Made by a program: the position numbers and the translations under genes. A stretch of DNA of 7,945 bases from JAVVFH01 sp032250585 (lineage in GTDB: Bacteria > Pseudomonadota > Gammaproteobacteria > Xanthomonadales > SZUA-36): positions 1 through 7,945 of the forward strand of contig JAVVFH010000160.1 of the NCBI GenBank assembly GCA_032250585.1. Reading direction: 5' to 3'. Shown here piece by piece: positions 5,862-7,945 of the stretch (positions are counted from its first letter, which is position 1; every line of letters starts with the position of its first letter). Below the pieces are notes generated by a model. It saw only the letters and a list, made by a program, of their open reading frames with translations. It searched no databases and was not told the DNA's origin.

Positions 5862-5898
5862 CCCGCGTTCCGACCTGACGCGCCTGGATAAGCGGGAT
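5862..5898. repeat. REP-like 37-bp repeat, copy 2
   Basis: Same orientation as copy 1, offset by 55 bp, with four substitutions and no gaps. The CCCGC/GCGGG arms are conserved, while two of the changes weaken the inner stem. A degraded echo (ATACCCGTTGGCG) follows at about 5907, hinting at a third worn copy. Confidence 0.65.
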
Positions 5899-6110
5899 TC
5901 CCTGCATACCCGTTGGCGTTTACCATGGGGAACATCACCGCCACAGGGAGGTAATAGCAGGTCTTCCGGGAAATTCGCGGGATGCGATCTCGGGCTGTAA
6001 GGTCCGAGCCCAATTCCTTCGCTTATCGGTGATCCGAAGTACCTCGCCCCGGCTCTCCCCCGCCATTCGCCCGGTCGCTGGCATACCTGTTGCATTTGAG
6101 TTTCCGCGTA

Positions 6111-6320
6111 ATGTCCGGCCCGACTGTAATTGCCGAGCGCCCGCCCGCAGGCCCACTTGGCAAACCCGCACCCGCCGCCTCAGGCGCGTTCGACGGGGTG
6201 CTCGAGCCAGCAGGCGGGACGGGCATGATGGCGCATTTTGTTGATCCTGAACTGGAGAAAACCGTCCGCATGAGAACACCGGCCGCCCCGATTGCATCCG
6301 CCGCCTGGAGAGCCAGATGA
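6111..6320 (+). CDS. Doubtful small ORF overlapping the propeller gene start
   Basis: An open frame from ATG 6111 (or TTG 6090) encodes about 69 residues starting MSGPTVIAERPPAGP and stops at TGA 6318-6320, sharing ATGA with the start of the propeller gene. That overlap is what a translationally coupled gene pair would show. Against it: no good Shine-Dalgarno, unrecognised Ala/Pro-rich sequence, and third-position GC lower than in the neighbouring genes. Probably not a real gene, listed because of the coupling geometry. Confidence 0.15.
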   Translation: MSGPTVIAERPPAGPLGKPAPAASGAFDGVLEPAGGTGMMAHFVDPELEKTVRMRTPAAPIASAAWRAR

Positions 6321-7309
6321 CGTTTACCCGGAAGATCCTGATCGGCACCGCCCCTTGGCTGGTGATCGCGAGCCTGCTGCTGGCCGCCCTATATGTCGAG
6401 CCGGCCGCGGTGGGCGATGCCATCGAGCCCCGGCCGATCCTGCCCCAGGATCGTTTCTACGACGTCGCCCGGGCCGGCGAGGACAAGTTCTGGATGGTCG
6501 GCAACCTCGGCAAGATCCTGCACAGCAGCGACGGCGGGGAGCACTGGATCGATCAAAGCCCCTCGACGGAGAACAGCCTGCAGTCCATCGCCGCCTGGGA
6601 TGAGCAGGAACTGGTCGCGGTCGGCAGCGCCGGGACCGTGCTGGTCAGCCGCGATGGCGGGGAGAACTGGACGCGCGTGGAGGTGCCGACCTCGGAAATC
6701 GCCGACACCCTCCTTCGGGTGCGCGTGATCGACGACCGGGCCTGGATCGTCGGCGAGTACGGCACCCTGCTGGTCTCGGAGGACCGCGGCAGCAACTGGC
6801 GCCAGGCGATCGAGCCGGAAGACCTGACCTGGCACGACATTGCCGGTGCCGGCGATCGCTTGGTGGCCGTCGGCGAGTTCGGCAGCATCCTGGTCAGCCG
6901 TGATGGCGGGGAGAGCTGGGATCTGCTCGAGCCGCTTGTCGAGGAAACCCTGAACTCGGTGTACTTCGACGATACCGGGCGCGGCTTTGCCGTCGGCCTG
7001 GCCGGCACCATTTTGGTCACCGAGGACTGGGGAGAAAGCTGGACTCGGCAATCGTCCGTGACCGAGGAGCACCTCTACGCGGTGCGCTGGGACGGCCGAA
7101 GCTGGCTGGCGGTGGGGGCCAACGGGGCGCTGGTGGTTCAGGCCAACGACGATCTGCACTGGAACGTTACGCGCGTGGCCGAGAACAACTTCGCCTGGCG
7201 AACCGGTGCTGTTCCGTCCGGTCGGGGCTGGTTTCTGGTCGGCGCCGACCAGGGCTTCTACCTGGATGAAAGCTGGCGGCCGATCAACGGCAACGGAGAA
7301 ATTGACTGA
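6317..7309 (+). CDS. YCF48/BNR-like seven-bladed beta-propeller protein, exported
   Basis: A 330-residue protein. It has a basic N-terminus and hydrophobic segment (about 10-26) acting as signal peptide or membrane anchor, so the rest should be periplasmic. Seven repeats of the form (W/V/F)-x-VG-x2-G-x-(I/L)LVS-x-DGG-x-x-W follow, at about 59-77, 100-118, 143-161, 183-201, 224-242, 264-282 and 305-320; the last two are degenerate. Seven repeats match a closed propeller. The photosynthetic Ycf48/HCF136 family assists photosystem II assembly, but in non-photosynthetic proteobacteria such proteins are of unknown function. ATG 6317 follows GGAGA at proper spacing. Its TGA overlaps the next ATG (TGATG), coupling it to the RND transporter, so it is probably a periplasmic partner or assembly factor of that transporter (inference). 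Confidence 0.88.
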   Translation: MTFTRKILIGTAPWLVIASLLLAALYVEPAAVGDAIEPRPILPQDRFYDVARAGEDKFWMVGNLGKILHSSDGGEHWIDQSPSTENSLQSIAAWDEQELVAVGSAGTVLVSRDGGENWTRVEVPTSEIADTLLRVRVIDDRAWIVGEYGTLLVSEDRGSNWRQAIEPEDLTWHDIAGAGDRLVAVGEFGSILVSRDGGESWDLLEPLVEETLNSVYFDDTGRGFAVGLAGTILVTEDWGESWTRQSSVTEEHLYAVRWDGRSWLAVGANGALVVQANDDLHWNVTRVAENNFAWRTGAVPSGRGWFLVGADQGFYLDESWRPINGNGEID

Positions 7310-7945
7310 TGACGAACCCGGTTGAGAAATTCGCGAGCACCTGCATCGAACGGCGCACGCACGTCCTGATCGCCCTGGTCCTCGTGACGCTGGTGCTGGG
7401 GATCTTCGCCTTTCGGATCGACGTTCGCACCATCTTCGAAGACATGCTCCCGCACAATCACCCTTGGGTGGAAACGCACGACGATTACAAGGAGTATTTC
7501 GGCGGGGCCAATCTGGTGACCATCATGGTCTCCGTGGAAGAGGGCAACATCTTCCGCACCGAGGTACTCGCGATGGTTCGCGAGATCACCCGCGGACTGC
7601 GCATGGTCTCAGGGGTCAATCACCTGCAGATCACATCGTTAGCCTCGAGAAAGGTAAAGGGTATCCGCGCGACCCACTACGAAATCGATACCTCGCCGCT
7701 GATGTGGCCCGATGTCCCTCAGACCCGGGCTGAACTCGACCGCCTGCGCGAGGACGTGCTGAAGAATCCGCTGGTGCTCGGCCAGTACGTGTCCACCGAC
7801 CTCAAGTCGACCGTGATCACCGCCGATTTCATCGACCATCTGGTCCAGCCCGACGTCGTGTTCCGGGACATTCGCCAGTTGATCGAGGAGACCCGGATTC
7901 CCGGCGTTGAGGTCGACCTGGTCGGCGAGCCGATTCTCAACGGCT
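7309..7945 (+). CDS. RND/MMPL-family transporter, N-terminal part (runs off window)
   Basis: From ATG 7309 the frame is open to the last base (212 codons, 3' end missing). A short cytoplasmic N-terminus is followed by one membrane helix (about 18-36, THVLIALVLVTLVLGIFAF) and then a soluble segment starting RIDVRTIFEDMLPHNHPWVE. The sequence D-(Y)KEYFGGANLVTIMV (59-73) is typical of the first periplasmic loop of MMPL-type RND proteins, the group with sterol-sensing-domain-like membrane parts. These proton-driven pumps move hydrophobic compounds or lipids across or out of the inner membrane. The complete protein is expected to have about 12 helices and 750-900 residues. The start codon overlaps the stop of the propeller gene. 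The substrate is unknown; in similar clusters I recall, DUF1302 and DUF1329 outer-envelope proteins occur nearby, but none is in view. Confidence 0.85.
   Translation, partial: MTNPVEKFASTCIERRTHVLIALVLVTLVLGIFAFRIDVRTIFEDMLPHNHPWVETHDDYKEYFGGANLVTIMVSVEEGNIFRTEVLAMVREITRGLRMVSGVNHLQITSLASRKVKGIRATHYEIDTSPLMWPDVPQTRAELDRLREDVLKNPLVLGQYVSTDLKSTVITADFIDHLVQPDVVFRDIRQLIEETRIPGVEVDLVGEPILNG

Larger units (their letters stand above)
5307..6316. other. Gene-poor divergent region of about 1 kb with repeats
   Basis: This stretch separates the minus-strand EamA-leuCD operon from the plus-strand propeller gene, so it should carry promoters for both. I could not find a convincing sigma-70 promoter. On the plus strand, TGTAAT at 6123-6128 is a possible -10 element but has only a poor -35. 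The stretch contains a 12-bp tandem repeat (5315-5338), a perfect GC hairpin (5568-5586), a short ORF with a strong Shine-Dalgarno (5654-5733), two REP-like repeats (5807-5898) and a doubtful small ORF before the propeller gene. Longer open frames here read as Arg/Pro/Ala-rich, unrecognised protein typical of non-coding GC-rich DNA. Confidence 0.6.

Noticed and set aside
5604..6095. 163-codon minus-strand frame in the 1-kb intergenic region
   Set aside because: It translates the REP-like repeats (PIPLIQARHAGT-type sequence), a common false gene call from dispersed repeats.
6389..7159. 256-codon minus-strand frame opposite the propeller gene
   Set aside because: Its repetitive look (repeated AADQ/GAAD-like blocks) is the mirror of the propeller repeats, not an independent gene.

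Overview
The window reads as chromosomal DNA from a high-GC, Gram-negative proteobacterium, most plausibly a gammaproteobacterium. The basis is the LeuC/LeuD sequence type, an outer-envelope RND/MMPL transporter paired with a YCF48-like propeller, and an IS4-family element of a kind common in Gammaproteobacteria. The genus cannot be fixed from this sequence.

Left part (1-1616): an IS4-family insertion sequence (183-1505) carries one DDE transposase on the minus strand and has perfect 17-bp terminal inverted repeats. Directly to its right, on the plus strand, lies the last 36 codons of a secreted or surface protein with a fibronectin-III-like end, followed by a GC-rich hairpin. The left flank (1-182) does not continue that gene and there is no visible target duplication. 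The element therefore appears to sit on a deletion or rearrangement junction and not in a simple insertion site. The left flank holds an 11-bp tandem repeat.

Middle part (1835-5306, minus strand): a tightly packed four-gene operon runs EamA/DMT-family permease, leuC, leuD, VOC-family (glyoxalase/methylmalonyl-CoA-epimerase-like) protein. The EamA-leuC gap is 24 bp. leuC/leuD and leuD/VOC both overlap by 4 bp (GTGA and ATGA), which suggests translational coupling. LeuC and LeuD together form isopropylmalate isomerase of leucine biosynthesis. leuB, a frequent follower of leuD, is not at that position; the VOC gene is.

Right part (5307-7945): a gene-poor divergent region of about 1 kb holds two 37-bp REP-like repeats, a 12-bp tandem repeat just before the EamA start, a perfect GC hairpin, and a 21-codon minus-strand ORF behind an excellent Shine-Dalgarno sequence. 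It is followed on the plus strand by a seven-repeat YCF48/BNR-like beta-propeller protein. That gene overlaps (TGATG) an RND/MMPL-family transporter cut by the window edge.

I see no phage, CRISPR, defence or toxin-antitoxin system. The least ordinary parts are the IS junction with its orphan 3' gene end, the composition of the leu operon, the possible leader ORF upstream of it, and the propeller/RND pair.
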